Part shown: positions 34,595-44,640 of the stretch, piece after piece
How the letters are laid out: the number at the start of each line of letters is the position of its first letter
Position numbering within the stretch: position 1 is the stretch's first letter
Assembly (NCBI GenBank): GCA_016592635.1
Contig: AP023240.1
Span: forward strand, 2,769,630 to 2,833,629
Origin: Methyloprofundus sp.
Lineage (GTDB): Bacteria > Pseudomonadota > Gammaproteobacteria > Methylococcales > Methylomonadaceae
Length of the DNA: 64,000 nucleotides
Direction of reading: 5' to 3'
The notes under the pieces: model-generated
What the model was told of the DNA's origin: nothing
Database searches by the model: none
Seen by the model: the letters and a program-made list of their open reading frames with translations, nothing else
Position numbers and translations under genes: made by a program

Positions 34595-35542
34595 CACTGT
34601 TTCAAGCGTATAGCCCTCTACCTCAATAATTTCTTTAAGTCGCTTTAGCCCATCCATCTGAATTTGGCGTACCCGCTCACGCGTCACACCCAACTCACCA
34701 GCAACCACCTCTAAGGTAGCGTGTTCATAACCACATAAGCCATAACGACGACAAATAACTTCTGCCTGTTTTTTAGAAAGTCGCATTAGCCATAATTTAA
34801 TATTCGCCTTAATGCCATCATCATGCACTTGGTCTAATAGTGAATTTGCCTGCTCATCAGAAATTGAATCAACTAATGATCTATCTGCGTCAAAAGGGCT
34901 AGGCGCATCAACCGAAGTCACTCGCTCATTTAACTTAAGCATCTTTTCCACTATCTTAACAGGCTTATTAAGATATTCAGCAATATCCCGTGCTTTAGGC
35001 TCGCCATCCAATGCTTGAGTTAAATGCCGCTGTGCTTTCAAATAAACATTCATTTCTTTAACAACATGAATGGGCAGTCGTATAGTACGTGTTTGATTCA
35101 TAATCGCACGCTCGATAGTTTGCCTTATCCACCAAGTGGCATAGGTAGAAAAGCGAAAACCCAGTTCAGGATCAAACTTTTCCACCGCCCTGATCAAACC
35201 AAGGTTACCTTCCTCAATCAAATCTAACAAAGGCAAGCCTCTATTTAAATAACGACGCGCAATTTTTACCACCAAACGCAAATTACTTTCGATCATTATT
35301 TTTCGCGCTTCTTGATCTCCCCGTAATGCACGCTTACCATAAATTTTTTCTTCGTCTACAGTCAGTAACTTTGAACGACTTAACTCATTAAGATAGAACT
35401 TTGTCACATCAAAATGTTGAGTATTTAGCGATTCATTCCCAGCAATAGCAACAGTTTCTGCCTCTTCAGTCGCAACAGACTCAATGCTAAAATGATCGCT
35501 AGCCCCTTCAACAACAGCTACTTCATTTTCTACAGTACTCAT
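34586..35542 (-). CDS. rpoS: RNA polymerase sigma factor RpoS
   Basis: Stationary-phase/general stress sigma factor, 318 residues. Regions visible in order: 1.2 ([15 protein letters not shown]), 2 ([19 protein letters not shown], then [19 protein letters not shown]), 3, and 4.2 ([21 protein letters not shown]). Lengths and the short N-terminal extension fit RpoS rather than RpoD. It lies after nlpD, in which an rpoS promoter is normally embedded. AAGGA precedes the ATG. Confidence 0.96.
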   Translation of the reverse strand: MSTVENEVAVVEGASDHFSIESVATEEAETVAIAGNESLNTQHFDVTKFYLNELSRSKLLTVDEEKIYGKRALRGDQEARKIMIESNLRLVVKIARRYLNRGLPLLDLIEEGNLGLIRAVEKFDPELGFRFSTYATWWIRQTIERAIMNQTRTIRLPIHVVKEMNVYLKAQRHLTQALDGEPKARDIAEYLNKPVKIVEKMLKLNERVTSVDAPSPFDADRSLVDSISDEQANSLLDQVHDDGIKANIKLWLMRLSKKQAEVICRRYGLCGYEHATLEVVAGELGVTRERVRQIQMDGLKRLKEIIEVEGYTLETVLR

Positions 35543-35612
35543 TTAATCTTCCTTTACTATTTTGCGCTTTCGTTAATACTCGAAAAGCAAGCACTCCAAC
35601 TATTTTAACGCC

Positions 35613-36332
35613 CTATTTTGACAAATATACGACAGGATTAACGGGAGTTCCATTTTTCCTGATCTCAAAATGCAAGGAAGGCTCAGCATTAGCCCCTACT
35701 CCCATTTCTGCAATATGTTGTCCAGCCTTTACCTTTTGCCCTTCCTTAACTAACAAACGACGATTATGCGCATAAGCACTCAAATACAAGTAATTATGCT
35801 TTATAATCAAAAGCTTGCCATAACCAACTAAGCCGCTACCACTATAAACAACCACCCCAGCTTCTGTAGCCTTAATATTTTGCCCTACATGACCAGAAAT
35901 ATCAATTCCCTTTTTTCCAGTAAGGTAGAATCCCCTCAATATTTTTCCTCTTACCGGCCACCTCCAGTTTAACTTTAACACTTTTTTGTTATTTACTGAA
36001 ATAGCTGAACTTTTTTTATTTCTTTTTGATCTCTTTGTGCTTTTTTTCTTAAATAACCTTAACTTCTGGCCAATATATATATTATAAGGCGGAGAAATCT
36101 TATTCCAAGAAGCTAATCGCTTATACCCATGCCCCGACCTGAAGCCTACGGAGTACAAAGTATCACCTTTTTTTATCTTGTAATATGAACCATTTATCAA
36201 ATCACGCTGTTTAGGCTGCACTGGCGCCTGAGATTGAATTTTTGTGCACCCCGTCACATTTATTAAAAAAAATAACACCATTAATAAGCAGGACATGCAC
36301 TTTATTACAAATTTTTTTCGCCCAAACCACAT
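35613..36332 (-). CDS. nlpD: NlpD-like LysM/M23 lipoprotein
   Basis: A 239-residue lipoprotein (lipobox NVTGC, Cys29). A LysM domain (YYKIKKGDTLYSVGF...IYIGQKLRLF, about residues 51-93) is followed by a basic linker and an M23/LytM domain ending LHFEIRKNGTPVNPVVYL. The zinc H-x3-D of active enzymes is replaced by GIDISG, so it is probably a non-enzymatic activator of cell-wall amidases at division, as E. coli NlpD is. Directly precedes rpoS. Confidence 0.94.
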   Translation of the reverse strand: MWFGRKKFVIKCMSCLLMVLFFLINVTGCTKIQSQAPVQPKQRDLINGSYYKIKKGDTLYSVGFRSGHGYKRLASWNKISPPYNIYIGQKLRLFKKKSTKRSKRNKKSSAISVNNKKVLKLNWRWPVRGKILRGFYLTGKKGIDISGHVGQNIKATEAGVVVYSGSGLVGYGKLLIIKHNYLYLSAYAHNRRLLVKEGQKVKAGQHIAEMGVGANAEPSLHFEIRKNGTPVNPVVYLSK

Positions 36333-36335
36333 TGC

Positions 36336-36827
36336 TTATTTTTTCAACAACATGTCTTTGGCCAAATTAATTTGCGCCGCAAGATAGCTGGACCCACCTC
36401 GATCAGGGTGGTTTTTTAAAATTAACTTGCGATGCGCTTCAATAATCTCTTTATCTGTTGCAACCCTTGATAACCCCAGAATCTTATAGGCCTCATCAGT
36501 CGTCATACTCCCCGAATTACGCGTAAAATCAGACTGCTTACCAGAAAAGGAGTCTCGTTGGCGCAATATCATCCACAACTTCTGCAACTGAGGAGCATAA
36601 CGTAGTAGCACAGGCAAAAATCGCAAAACGAATGCTAGTACCACACTTAAAGCAGCCACTACCCAATTCAGCCTTCCTGATACAGCCAACAGCAACAAAC
36701 AAACCCCAGCCCCCCAAAACATGCTTTTTTTGGTATATTGTTGGCGAGAGCTTGGTGATTTCTGCAAATATACTTTCAACCAAAAGAAAGCTGCAATTAT
36801 GAAAATTATTAAATAAACCCTTATCAA
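36336..36827 (-). CDS. Membrane-anchored J-domain protein
   Basis: A 163-residue DnaJ-like co-chaperone. Two hydrophobic segments in the N-terminal half ([30 protein letters not shown] followed by [18 protein letters not shown]) anchor it. A C-terminal J domain starts [20 protein letters not shown] and carries the invariant HPD in [18 protein letters not shown] (about residues 140-157). It should stimulate DnaK at the inner membrane. Plan resembles DjlA/Tim14-type proteins. It ends three bases before nlpD, where other gammaproteobacteria often have pcm or surE. Confidence 0.88.
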   Translation of the reverse strand: MIRVYLIIFIIAAFFWLKVYLQKSPSSRQQYTKKSMFWGAGVCLLLLAVSGRLNWVVAALSVVLAFVLRFLPVLLRYAPQLQKLWMILRQRDSFSGKQSDFTRNSGSMTTDEAYKILGLSRVATDKEIIEAHRKLILKNHPDRGGSSYLAAQINLAKDMLLKK

Positions 36828-37071
36828 TGCTTACCCCATATGGTAGTAACAATGTGCTTAAAAAGCATGAAATATCAATCTCATACCGTCAAATCTGTCA
36901 GCAAGGGCTAAAAACCACAATAGTTTAACAGTTATAGATATTCAATGACGGTGACCTAACACACATAACATTTAACATCATGCCAAAATCCATTTAAACA
37001 TGAAAATCAAATAACTTAAATTTTATCTTTCACGAAAATTTCACCAATAGTAGATAAGCCAGCATGCCACA

Positions 37072-37314
37072 TTATTTTATTTCCTTAATAATTTTAACGC
37101 CCTTCAACCTTTGCGCATAAATAATATCTAATTCTTGCTGTAAGGCCGCAATGTCATCCACGTTATCACATGCATCCATTTTCCCTTTCATTTTTATTTC
37201 CTTTTCCTTTAACTTCTTAAGCACCTTCTTAATCTGTTGCACGTGCTGCAGCTGCTCACGCTGATCAGCATCAAAAAAATCCTGCAATATTTTTAATAGC
37301 TTTTTTTTGCTCAT
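37072..37314 (-). CDS. Small coiled-coil protein next to the Na/Pi symporter
   Basis: An 80-residue, lysine-rich, all-helical protein with no membrane segment and no recognised domain. Heptad-like leucines and charged residues (EQLQHVQQIKKVLKKLKEKE and then IAALQQELDIIYAQRLKG) suggest a coiled-coil pair. AAGGTG lies seven bases before the ATG. It follows the Na/Pi symporter gene by 21 bases, so both share a transcript; it may bind the symporter's PhoU-like tail. This is inferred from position only. Confidence 0.7.
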   Translation of the reverse strand: MSKKKLLKILQDFFDADQREQLQHVQQIKKVLKKLKEKEIKMKGKMDACDNVDDIAALQQELDIIYAQRLKGVKIIKEIK

Positions 37315-37335
37315 ACTTAAGCACCTTATAAATCA

Positions 37336-39147
37336 TCAATTATCTGCTTGTAATACACCCACCAACTCCTCATCACTTAACACCAACTCTCGCTGAGCTT
37401 TAGATATTTTTTCTTCCTGAATAATAAATACTGTCTCTGCCATATCAAGTAAATGTTTTTTAATAGCATACATATAGGCACTATCATTAATAAGTGAAGT
37501 TCCCGCTTCCGGCGTTATTTTTTGCTCTCTAATTAAACAATCTATCCCGGCATTCATTTGCTGATCTTGCTCTTTTATTTTGACTTTAAAAACATCAAAC
37601 GACAATAATGCAATTTCTTGAGTTTCAGACTCAGACTGCAAGCGAAAATCCTCCAACTCCCTAAGCAACTCAGCAATTTGATAGCGGACTTTCTCATACT
37701 CATCTTTTACATAGTTATTATTAGATAGTGTTAATCGTAATAAGTTTTTTTGTAAATGCTTGGTATCTTTTATTGCTTCAACAATATGCCTATTTGCTGC
37801 TCGCAACCAATATAAACTACCTGATTGTTGCATTTCCCAAGTAAAGTCAGCTTGGCTAATAAAAGCAATAATGGCACTATAAATACCTTTTATATTGCGC
37901 TCGTAAGCAGCATCAACATTATAAGGGTTAATTTTAGAGTGCTCTTGTAATAATTGCGCCAATTCTTTATCAGAAAAAACATCACGACTAGACAGGCCAA
38001 TGGTTTTTAAAATAATGTGACTCGCATGCTTATATAAGCGCACCGTCTCTTGATGTACTGCCAATACAACCGTATCTGGAAAAGCCATCGCAGCAGCATT
38101 TAAATACCTAGGTTCATCTACCTTAACCTGTTCGCCTTTTAAAAACTTTTCTAATACTGCAACCATCCTATTAACAAAGGGCAGCATTAATGCAACACCA
38201 ACCAAATTAAATAGGCTATGAAAAATTGCCAGTTTAAGTGTGTAATCGTCGCTAGCAATCCCCACGTGCTCAGCAATCACATCAACCAGCAACATAAATT
38301 GCCCCAGCATCAGCAATGCAATTGCCGCAGTGACAACATTAAATAATAAGTGTGCGACCGCTAAACGCTTACCTTGCACATTTGCACTTAATGAGCCGAT
38401 AATCGCTGTTATAGTTGTACCAACATTCGAGCCTATCGCTAAAGCCAACGCATTATCATAAGTAATTTGCTGCACAGACAAGGCGGTAATAATTAATACC
38501 ATAGTGGCATGACTTGATTGCATCACCACTGTTGCTGCAATACCAATCATAGTAAAAATAAACAGCCCTTTGGTGCCTGCAATAGCATATTCAGCCAAGT
38601 CAATGGTGTTACGAAAGGTCTCAAAACCCTCCTTCATATAATGAATACCCAAAAACAAAAAACCCATACCCGCTAAAATTGAGCCTATTGCTTTTAAAGA
38701 TTTGCTCTTTTGGAAAACCAACATTATCCCAAATACCAGCATAGGCATGGCATAGGTTGCAATTTTCACTTTCAAACCTAAGCCTGCTATTAACCACGCT
38801 CCAGTCGTAGTACCAAGGTTTGCTCCAAAGATAATCCCTATTCCTGCCGCTAAATCGAGTATGCCAACACTTAAAAATGAAATAGTAATGACTGTCACTA
38901 AAGAGCTGGACTGCATTAAGGTTGTGGAAATTACTCCAAAGCCAAGACTTTTCCAAAGTTTATCAGTACTATTACGTAATATTTTTTCTAAAGTACCACC
39001 TGTAAATCCATGAAAACCCTGCTCTAATGACAGCATACCAAAAAGAAAAATAGCTACTCCGGCAGCAATTTGGTTAAAGTCAGAACTTAGCCATAAGCCA
39101 TAAGCCAATACCGCTATGGTGCTCAGAAAAATTATTTTTTTGACCAT
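37336..39147 (-). CDS. Na+/phosphate cotransporter family protein
   Basis: A 603-residue NptA/PNaS-family symporter. The two inverted transport repeats each contain the Q-S-S motif (TTLMQSSSLVTV, about residues 76-87; ATVVMQSSHATMVL, about 204-217), with GANLGTTTGAWL and GSNVGTTITAIIG beside them. A C-terminal PhoU-like helical domain (about 350-590) follows. About eight to ten membrane segments are seen. Divergent from nadK (81 bases). Confidence 0.92.
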   Translation of the reverse strand: MVKKIIFLSTIAVLAYGLWLSSDFNQIAAGVAIFLFGMLSLEQGFHGFTGGTLEKILRNSTDKLWKSLGFGVISTTLMQSSSLVTVITISFLSVGILDLAAGIGIIFGANLGTTTGAWLIAGLGLKVKIATYAMPMLVFGIMLVFQKSKSLKAIGSILAGMGFLFLGIHYMKEGFETFRNTIDLAEYAIAGTKGLFIFTMIGIAATVVMQSSHATMVLIITALSVQQITYDNALALAIGSNVGTTITAIIGSLSANVQGKRLAVAHLLFNVVTAAIALLMLGQFMLLVDVIAEHVGIASDDYTLKLAIFHSLFNLVGVALMLPFVNRMVAVLEKFLKGEQVKVDEPRYLNAAAMAFPDTVVLAVHQETVRLYKHASHIILKTIGLSSRDVFSDKELAQLLQEHSKINPYNVDAAYERNIKGIYSAIIAFISQADFTWEMQQSGSLYWLRAANRHIVEAIKDTKHLQKNLLRLTLSNNNYVKDEYEKVRYQIAELLRELEDFRLQSESETQEIALLSFDVFKVKIKEQDQQMNAGIDCLIREQKITPEAGTSLINDSAYMYAIKKHLLDMAETVFIIQEEKISKAQRELVLSDEELVGVLQADN

Positions 39148-39228
39148 TATTATGAATGCTGTTAACTTTCAATACTATTAATTTATTATAGGCTATAATC
39201 ACACGCTGTTTGTTGCTTTAAATCACCT

Positions 39229-40110
39229 ATGTCTACAAAATTTAAAACTATTGGTATTTTGGGGAAAGCAGGCCATCCTGACATAGCCAATACATTAATT
39301 AGTCTTTATCAATTTTTAAAGCCTAATTATCAAATTAGCATCGACCCTGTCAGCGCACGCCATATCCCTGACTTTTCTGGAAAGATACGCCCAATTGAAA
39401 ACCTAGCTGGGCACTGCGACCTTCTATTGGCATTAGGCGGCGATGGTACTTTTCTATCAGCTGCACGCGTTGCTGCAGGGTGCAATATACCTTTGATTGG
39501 CATCAATTTGGGACGGCTCGGTTTTCTGGTTGACATATCCCCAAGTGAATTAATTACCAAACTAAATGAAATCTTACAAGGTGCATACCGTAAAGAAAAA
39601 CGCTATTTACTGCGTACAAAAATAATACGTGATAGTCAGCTCATTCACGAAGAAACTGCTGTCAATGAAGTAGTCGTTCATCGCTGGGTCACCCCGAGCA
39701 TGATTGAGATCAGAACTGCAATTGATGGCGTATACCTCAATACTCAACGATCTGACGGCTTAATCGTTTCTACGCCAACAGGCTCAACCGCCTACTCTCT
39801 TTCCGCTGGCGGCCCAATCCTGCACCCATCTTTAGGAGCATTATTATTAGTACCGCTCAACCCCCACACCCTATCTAACCGCCCCATTGTTATTGATGAC
39901 TCATCTGAAATTGAAATAAGCTTTATCAAAACCAAAGAAATTAATGCTCAAGTTACTTGCGATCACCTAGCCATTCCTGATGTATTAATAAGTGATACAA
40001 TTTTAATTAAAAAAGACCCCAACCCCATCACCATACTGCACCCGGAAAATCATGATTTTTTCCACACTTTACGCGATAAACTTAATTGGAGCAGTGGCTA
40101 TCACTTTTAA
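39229..40110 (+). CDS. nadK: NAD kinase
   Basis: Phosphorylates NAD to NADP. The 293-residue protein has the GGDGTFL motif in LLALGGDGTFLSAAR (about residues 64-78), the NE motif in TAVNEVVVHR (about 144-153), and the glycine-rich TPTGSTAYSLSAGGPI (about 181-196). It precedes recN by two bases on the same strand, the gammaproteobacterial order. Confidence 0.97.
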   Translation: MSTKFKTIGILGKAGHPDIANTLISLYQFLKPNYQISIDPVSARHIPDFSGKIRPIENLAGHCDLLLALGGDGTFLSAARVAAGCNIPLIGINLGRLGFLVDISPSELITKLNEILQGAYRKEKRYLLRTKIIRDSQLIHEETAVNEVVVHRWVTPSMIEIRTAIDGVYLNTQRSDGLIVSTPTGSTAYSLSAGGPILHPSLGALLLVPLNPHTLSNRPIVIDDSSEIEISFIKTKEINAQVTCDHLAIPDVLISDTILIKKDPNPITILHPENHDFFHTLRDKLNWSSGYHF

Positions 40111-40112
40111 CT

Positions 40113-41789
40113 ATGCTACAGAATCTTAATATTATTGACCTTGCTATTGTTGAATCTCTGGATTTAAACTTAGAAAAAGGTCTATCAGTGCTGACAGGCG
40201 AAACAGGTGCAGGTAAATCTATTTTATTAACTGCCTTAGGACTTGCTCTAGGCGAAAGAGCTGATGCCAGTTATATCCGCCCCGACTGCCAGCGCGCTGA
40301 AATTAATTTAAGTTTTGACTTAAGCGATGCCCCAGCTGCAAAAAGCTGGCTGGAAGAAAATGAATTTGATGACGATGAACAATGCTTAATTCGGCGCACT
40401 ATCCGCCAAGATGGCCGCTCCAAAGCCTATATCAATGGCCGCCCCACCACATTACAAGCTTTAAAATTACTCAGTTCACAGTTAGTTGAAATTCATGGTC
40501 AACACGCTCACCTCACCTTATTAGATAACGAAGCACAACGCGGCTTCTTGGATGACTTTGCCAAAAACACTGATTTACTTGCCGAGACCAACCAAGCTTA
40601 TCTGCAATGGCGTACCAACTTTCATGAACTACAGGCACTGATAAAATCATCAACCGAACAAAGCAACCAAGAAGACCTATTTCGTTACCAACTTAATGAA
40701 TTGGAACAACTCGATTTAGTTAATTATGATTATTCCGCACTATCTGCCGAACATACCAAACTCGCTAATTTAGAACAAATTCTAAAGGTAGGTCAGTTGC
40801 AATTAGATCTGCTATCTGAAAATGAACAACAGTCTGCCAACCAAATGGTCAATCAAAGCATCAGTGCTTTAACAGACTTAACATCATTAGCCAATGAGTT
40901 TGATGAACCCAATAAACTATTGATTGAAGCACAAATTCAAATCAATGAAGCATCGCAACAATTGCGCCGTTTTCTTGAATCTCAAGAAATAGATCCTCAA
41001 CGCATGCAAGAACTGGAAAGCCAAATAGGGATTATCCAAAGTTTGTCACGCAAACATCATGTCAAACCCGAAGACTTGCCTGCAGTAGCAGAAAAACTTT
41101 ATGCAGAACTGGAAAGCTTAAGCCATAGCACCGAACGTATTGACGAATTAACCGAACTAGTCGCACAGAATAAAGTCCATTATTTTTCCTTAGCGCAATC
41201 TTTAAGTCAAAAACGCATAGAAAATGCACAAACACTTTCTACACTTATTTCTGCCATGATTCAGGAACTAGGCATGCCACAAGGTGAATTTAGCATCAGT
41301 ACTAGTCCACAAGATATTAGTGAACCTAAAATCAACGGCATCGATAAAATTGAATTTTTAGTCAGCGCCAATCCAGGGCTACCCTTACGACCATTGGCTA
41401 AAGTAGCCTCTGGCGGAGAATTATCTCGTATCAGCTTGGCCATTCAAGTGACCACCAGTCACGACAAAGATGCGCCTACCATGATCTTTGATGAGGTTGA
41501 TGCAGGTATTGGTGGTGGTATTGCTGAAATTGTTGGTCAAAAATTACGCGCACTCGGTAATAATACCCAAGTATTATGTGTCACCCACCTTCCGCAAGTG
41601 GCTGCACAGGCACATCAACATTTATTTGTTTATAAAACCAATGATAATGTTATGACTACTTCCAGCGTTAAGGTTTTATCTACCGAACAACGCATTGAAG
41701 AAACAGCACGAATGCTAGGAGGCGTGAATATCACCGATTCAACACTTACCCACGCCAAAGAAATGCTGATGACAGGTATGCAGGACTAA
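40113..41789 (+). CDS. recN: DNA repair protein RecN
   Basis: An SMC-like ATPase for double-strand break repair. The 558-residue protein has Walker A GETGAGKS (about residues 29-36), a coiled-coil middle (about 160-370), the ABC signature ASGGELSRISLA (about 432-443), and Walker B TMIFDEVDAGIGGG (about 457-470). The frame extends to a TTG at 40086, but the ATG two bases after nadK gives the normal LQNLNIIDLAIVE start. No LexA box is obvious between nadK and recN, so transcription probably comes with nadK. Confidence 0.96.
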   Translation: MLQNLNIIDLAIVESLDLNLEKGLSVLTGETGAGKSILLTALGLALGERADASYIRPDCQRAEINLSFDLSDAPAAKSWLEENEFDDDEQCLIRRTIRQDGRSKAYINGRPTTLQALKLLSSQLVEIHGQHAHLTLLDNEAQRGFLDDFAKNTDLLAETNQAYLQWRTNFHELQALIKSSTEQSNQEDLFRYQLNELEQLDLVNYDYSALSAEHTKLANLEQILKVGQLQLDLLSENEQQSANQMVNQSISALTDLTSLANEFDEPNKLLIEAQIQINEASQQLRRFLESQEIDPQRMQELESQIGIIQSLSRKHHVKPEDLPAVAEKLYAELESLSHSTERIDELTELVAQNKVHYFSLAQSLSQKRIENAQTLSTLISAMIQELGMPQGEFSISTSPQDISEPKINGIDKIEFLVSANPGLPLRPLAKVASGGELSRISLAIQVTTSHDKDAPTMIFDEVDAGIGGGIAEIVGQKLRALGNNTQVLCVTHLPQVAAQAHQHLFVYKTNDNVMTTSSVKVLSTEQRIEETARMLGGVNITDSTLTHAKEMLMTGMQD

Positions 41790-42074
41790 TTAATGTTGTT
41801 GTGATTGCTTAAGCGCACGCTGCCGACGTGCCTCCATCGGATCTACCGCCAAAGGCCGATAAATTTCTACGCGATCATATTCCTTCAGCACCCGAGTCAA
41901 TGCACAAATTTCGCTAAAAATACCCACTTTGTTATTTACCAAGCTAATTTCTGGAAAGAGTGCCAATATCCCAGATAATTGCACAGCCTCCTCAACTGTA
42001 CAATTTTTAGATACCTGTAACGGCAAAATTAACTGTTGATCAGCTTTAGCATAGGCAACTTCTATATTTAACAC
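41790..42074 (-). CDS. rnfH: RnfH family ubiquitin-like protein
   Basis: A 94-residue beta-grasp protein of the RnfH (RatB) family. IEVAYAKADQQLILPLQV, VGIFSEICALTRVLKEYDRVEIYRPL (in outline) and DPMEARRQRA are typical. It follows ratA, its usual companion (gap 87 bases). It abuts recN tail-to-tail with no intergenic base. Function unresolved. Confidence 0.93.
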   Translation of the reverse strand: MLNIEVAYAKADQQLILPLQVSKNCTVEEAVQLSGILALFPEISLVNNKVGIFSEICALTRVLKEYDRVEIYRPLAVDPMEARRQRALKQSQQH

Positions 42075-42161
42075 TTACTTATTTGGAGGGACTCTCTTCG
42101 AGCTTTTGTAAGTCGCAAAAAAGACACCCTACATTTGTAAAAATCACTCCTTACAAAAAAC

Positions 42162-42599
42162 TTAGCTGGCACCATAGACCTGCTTCGCTCGCTGCGTAAA
42201 TGAAGTCACCATGGTATTACAAATCTGATTAAACACCGCACCAAGAGCAAAATTAGCCAAAGCCCCATTCATCTCAAATTCCAAATCCAATGAAATTTTA
42301 CTAGCATCTTCACGCAAAGGCATAAAACTCCAGACCCCTTCCAATGAAGAAAAAGGTCCATCTAATAAGGATAAAGTAATTTTCTCACCCACAACATTAA
42401 TATTGCGGGTAGCAAAAAAACTTTTCAGCCCAGCTTTAGCAATTTGTACTTCTGCTTCAACAATATCTCCTTCTCGCTTCAGCACACGACTGCCAGCACA
42501 CCAAGGTAAAAATTCAGGGTAAGCTTCAATATTATCCACTACCTCAAACATCGCCTGCGCCGAATACTTTACTAAAGCACTTTTTTCAACAATAGGCAT
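42162..42599 (-). CDS. ratA: RatA/Coq10-like START-domain protein
   Basis: A 145-residue SRPBCC protein. YSAQAMFEVVDNIEAYPEFLPWC at the N terminus and the final helix NTMVTSFTQRAKQVY are typical of RatA/YfjG and mitochondrial Coq10, which bind ubiquinone; the E. coli protein was also reported to block 70S ribosome association. The start overlaps the transporter's stop (TAATG), so translation is coupled. Usually next to smpB and rnfH, as here with the transporter in between. Confidence 0.93.
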   Translation of the reverse strand: MPIVEKSALVKYSAQAMFEVVDNIEAYPEFLPWCAGSRVLKREGDIVEAEVQIAKAGLKSFFATRNINVVGEKITLSLLDGPFSSLEGVWSFMPLREDASKISLDLEFEMNGALANFALGAVFNQICNTMVTSFTQRAKQVYGAS

Positions 42600-43972
42600 T
42601 AGCTAAACACTCCAAAAACACCTAGCACATTCAAGAAAACAATAAATACTGCAGCAGGTGCAACATAACTGACCAAGAATTTCCAGATAGAAAACAGAGT
42701 ATTATTTTCAATATCTAACTCTTCCTGCGCGTGTTTAGCCAACATCACTCGACCAGCAAAAATAGCAATAAAGAAACCACCTAGAGGCAACATTATATTC
42801 GCAGTCAAATAATCCAAGACTTCAAAAAAGTTTGCGCCAAATAGTGTCACATCTGACCATTCATTGAAGGAGAGAACCGTTCCCATACCGAATAACCAAG
42901 TAATGCTTCCCATAATGATACAAGCATTTCTGCGCTCAATATCATAACGCTCCACACACCAAGCAACCGCTGGCTCAATCAGTGAAATCGCTGAAGAAAG
43001 TGCTGCAAAAACCAATAATAAAAAGAATAACAAACCAAACAACCAGCCGCCCGTCATCGAACCAAAAGCAATCGGTAAAGTTTGAAAAATCAAACCAGGG
43101 CCTGAGCCAACGTCTAAGCCATTAGCAAATACAATAGGAAAAATAGCAATACCTGCCAATAAAGCAACTACTGTATCGGCACCTGCAATCATCATGCTAG
43201 TTTTCGCAATAGAGATATCTTTAGGCAAATATGACCCGTAAACCATGATTGCTCCCATACCTAAACTTAAGGTAAAAAAAGCATGCCCCATTGCAGTCAA
43301 CACACTGTTAGCAGTCATTTCAGAAAAATCAGGCTTAAACAGAAATTCCAAACCTTGTATATAAGCACCTGTGGTCATTGCATAAGCAACCAGCAACATC
43401 AAAATAAAAAATAGTGATGGCATTAAAAAGCTGACCGCCTTTTCTAAACCACCCTTAACACCTCTAGCCACAATAGCCATAGTAGCAACCAAAAAAATGG
43501 TATGCCAAATGGTTTGCTCAATAGGACTTGCTTGTAAGTCACTGAACATACTGTTGATAGTTGCAGCACTTTCACCTGAAAAACTGCCAATAAATGCCTT
43601 AGTAACATAAGCCATCGACCAACCAGCAATCACACTGTAATAAGATAAAATCAAAAAACCGGCAATCACACCCAACCAGCCAAGATAATGCCATTTTGAA
43701 TTAGCACCCGCCTCTTCGGTTAAAGTTTGTAGGGTATTAATAGGGCTTTGCCGCCCTCTGCGCCCCATCATGGTCTCAGCCATCATAATAGGAATACCAA
43801 TGGCTGCAATACATAATAAATAGACGATGACAAAAGCACCACCACCATTCTCACCGGTAATATAAGGAAACTTCCAAATATTCCCTAAACCAACAGCCGA
43901 ACCTGTTGCCGCGAGTATAAATGCAAAACGTGAAGACCATTCACCATGAATAGATTTTTTTGTATCGGCCAT
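42599..43972 (-). CDS. Sodium-dependent transporter (SNF family)
   Basis: A 457-residue LeuT-fold symporter, about 11-12 membrane helices. GSAVGLGNIWKFPYITGENGGGAF (about residues 24-47, in outline) is the first-helix signature for sodium and amino-acid binding. Substrate cannot be deduced. The gene sits between ratA and the divergent smpB, an uncommon insertion in that set, and shares a TAATG junction with ratA. Confidence 0.93.
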   Translation of the reverse strand: MADTKKSIHGEWSSRFAFILAATGSAVGLGNIWKFPYITGENGGGAFVIVYLLCIAAIGIPIMMAETMMGRRGRQSPINTLQTLTEEAGANSKWHYLGWLGVIAGFLILSYYSVIAGWSMAYVTKAFIGSFSGESAATINSMFSDLQASPIEQTIWHTIFLVATMAIVARGVKGGLEKAVSFLMPSLFFILMLLVAYAMTTGAYIQGLEFLFKPDFSEMTANSVLTAMGHAFFTLSLGMGAIMVYGSYLPKDISIAKTSMMIAGADTVVALLAGIAIFPIVFANGLDVGSGPGLIFQTLPIAFGSMTGGWLFGLLFFLLLVFAALSSAISLIEPAVAWCVERYDIERRNACIIMGSITWLFGMGTVLSFNEWSDVTLFGANFFEVLDYLTANIMLPLGGFFIAIFAGRVMLAKHAQEELDIENNTLFSIWKFLVSYVAPAAVFIVFLNVLGVFGVFS

Positions 43973-44153
43973 TAAGCTACCTACGTGTTGGAAAAATTCA
44001 ATTGTTTATAGTAAATATAAAGTAAAATACCATTATTCTTATTATTATATTAAGTCATTACCGAGCGTTTTATTAACTAAAATACGAGGTTAAGCCTAAA
44101 TACTAAGAGTGATTATACCTTTTACCTCAGTTTAAAAACAAATTTGGACAACC

Positions 44154-44636
44154 ATGGCCGGAAAAAAATCCAAGAAAAAAAAGCAATCCGATAATATCAT
44201 TGCTAAAAATCGCTATATTTCGCATGAATTTTTTATCGAAGAACGCTTTGAAGCGGGGCTCGTTTTAGAAGGCTGGGAAGTAAAAAGCATGCGTGAAGGC
44301 AAAGTGCAGCTAAAAGAAAGTTATGTCTTTGTCAAAAATGGTGAAGTCTGGATTTCAGGTATGCACATTTCAGCGCTTAACTCAGCCTCTACACACATCA
44401 CTCCTTATGCAACACGGGTACGTAAACTATTATTACACCGTGAAGAAATCAATAAATTAATTGGCAATGTCGAACGTAAAGGTTACACCTTAGTCCCCAC
44501 TTTTCTCTACTGGAAAGATAGCCGCGCCAAATTAGAAATCGGTCTAGCCAAGGGTAAAAAATTACACGACAAACGTGCCACAGAAAAAGATCGTGACTGG
44601 CAACGCGAAAAAGCTCGTAACTTAAAACTAAATTAA
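44154..44636 (+). CDS. smpB: SsrA-binding protein SmpB
   Basis: A 160-residue RNA-binding protein that delivers tmRNA to stalled ribosomes. Starts with a basic tail, then [31 protein letters not shown], in outline, and ends [17 protein letters not shown], with the tail helix mimicking the tRNA anticodon arm. The tmRNA gene itself is not within the window. Precedes a cysteine hydrolase gene by four bases. Confidence 0.97.
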   Translation: MAGKKSKKKKQSDNIIAKNRYISHEFFIEERFEAGLVLEGWEVKSMREGKVQLKESYVFVKNGEVWISGMHISALNSASTHITPYATRVRKLLLHREEINKLIGNVERKGYTLVPTFLYWKDSRAKLEIGLAKGKKLHDKRATEKDRDWQREKARNLKLN

Positions 44637-44640
44637 TACC

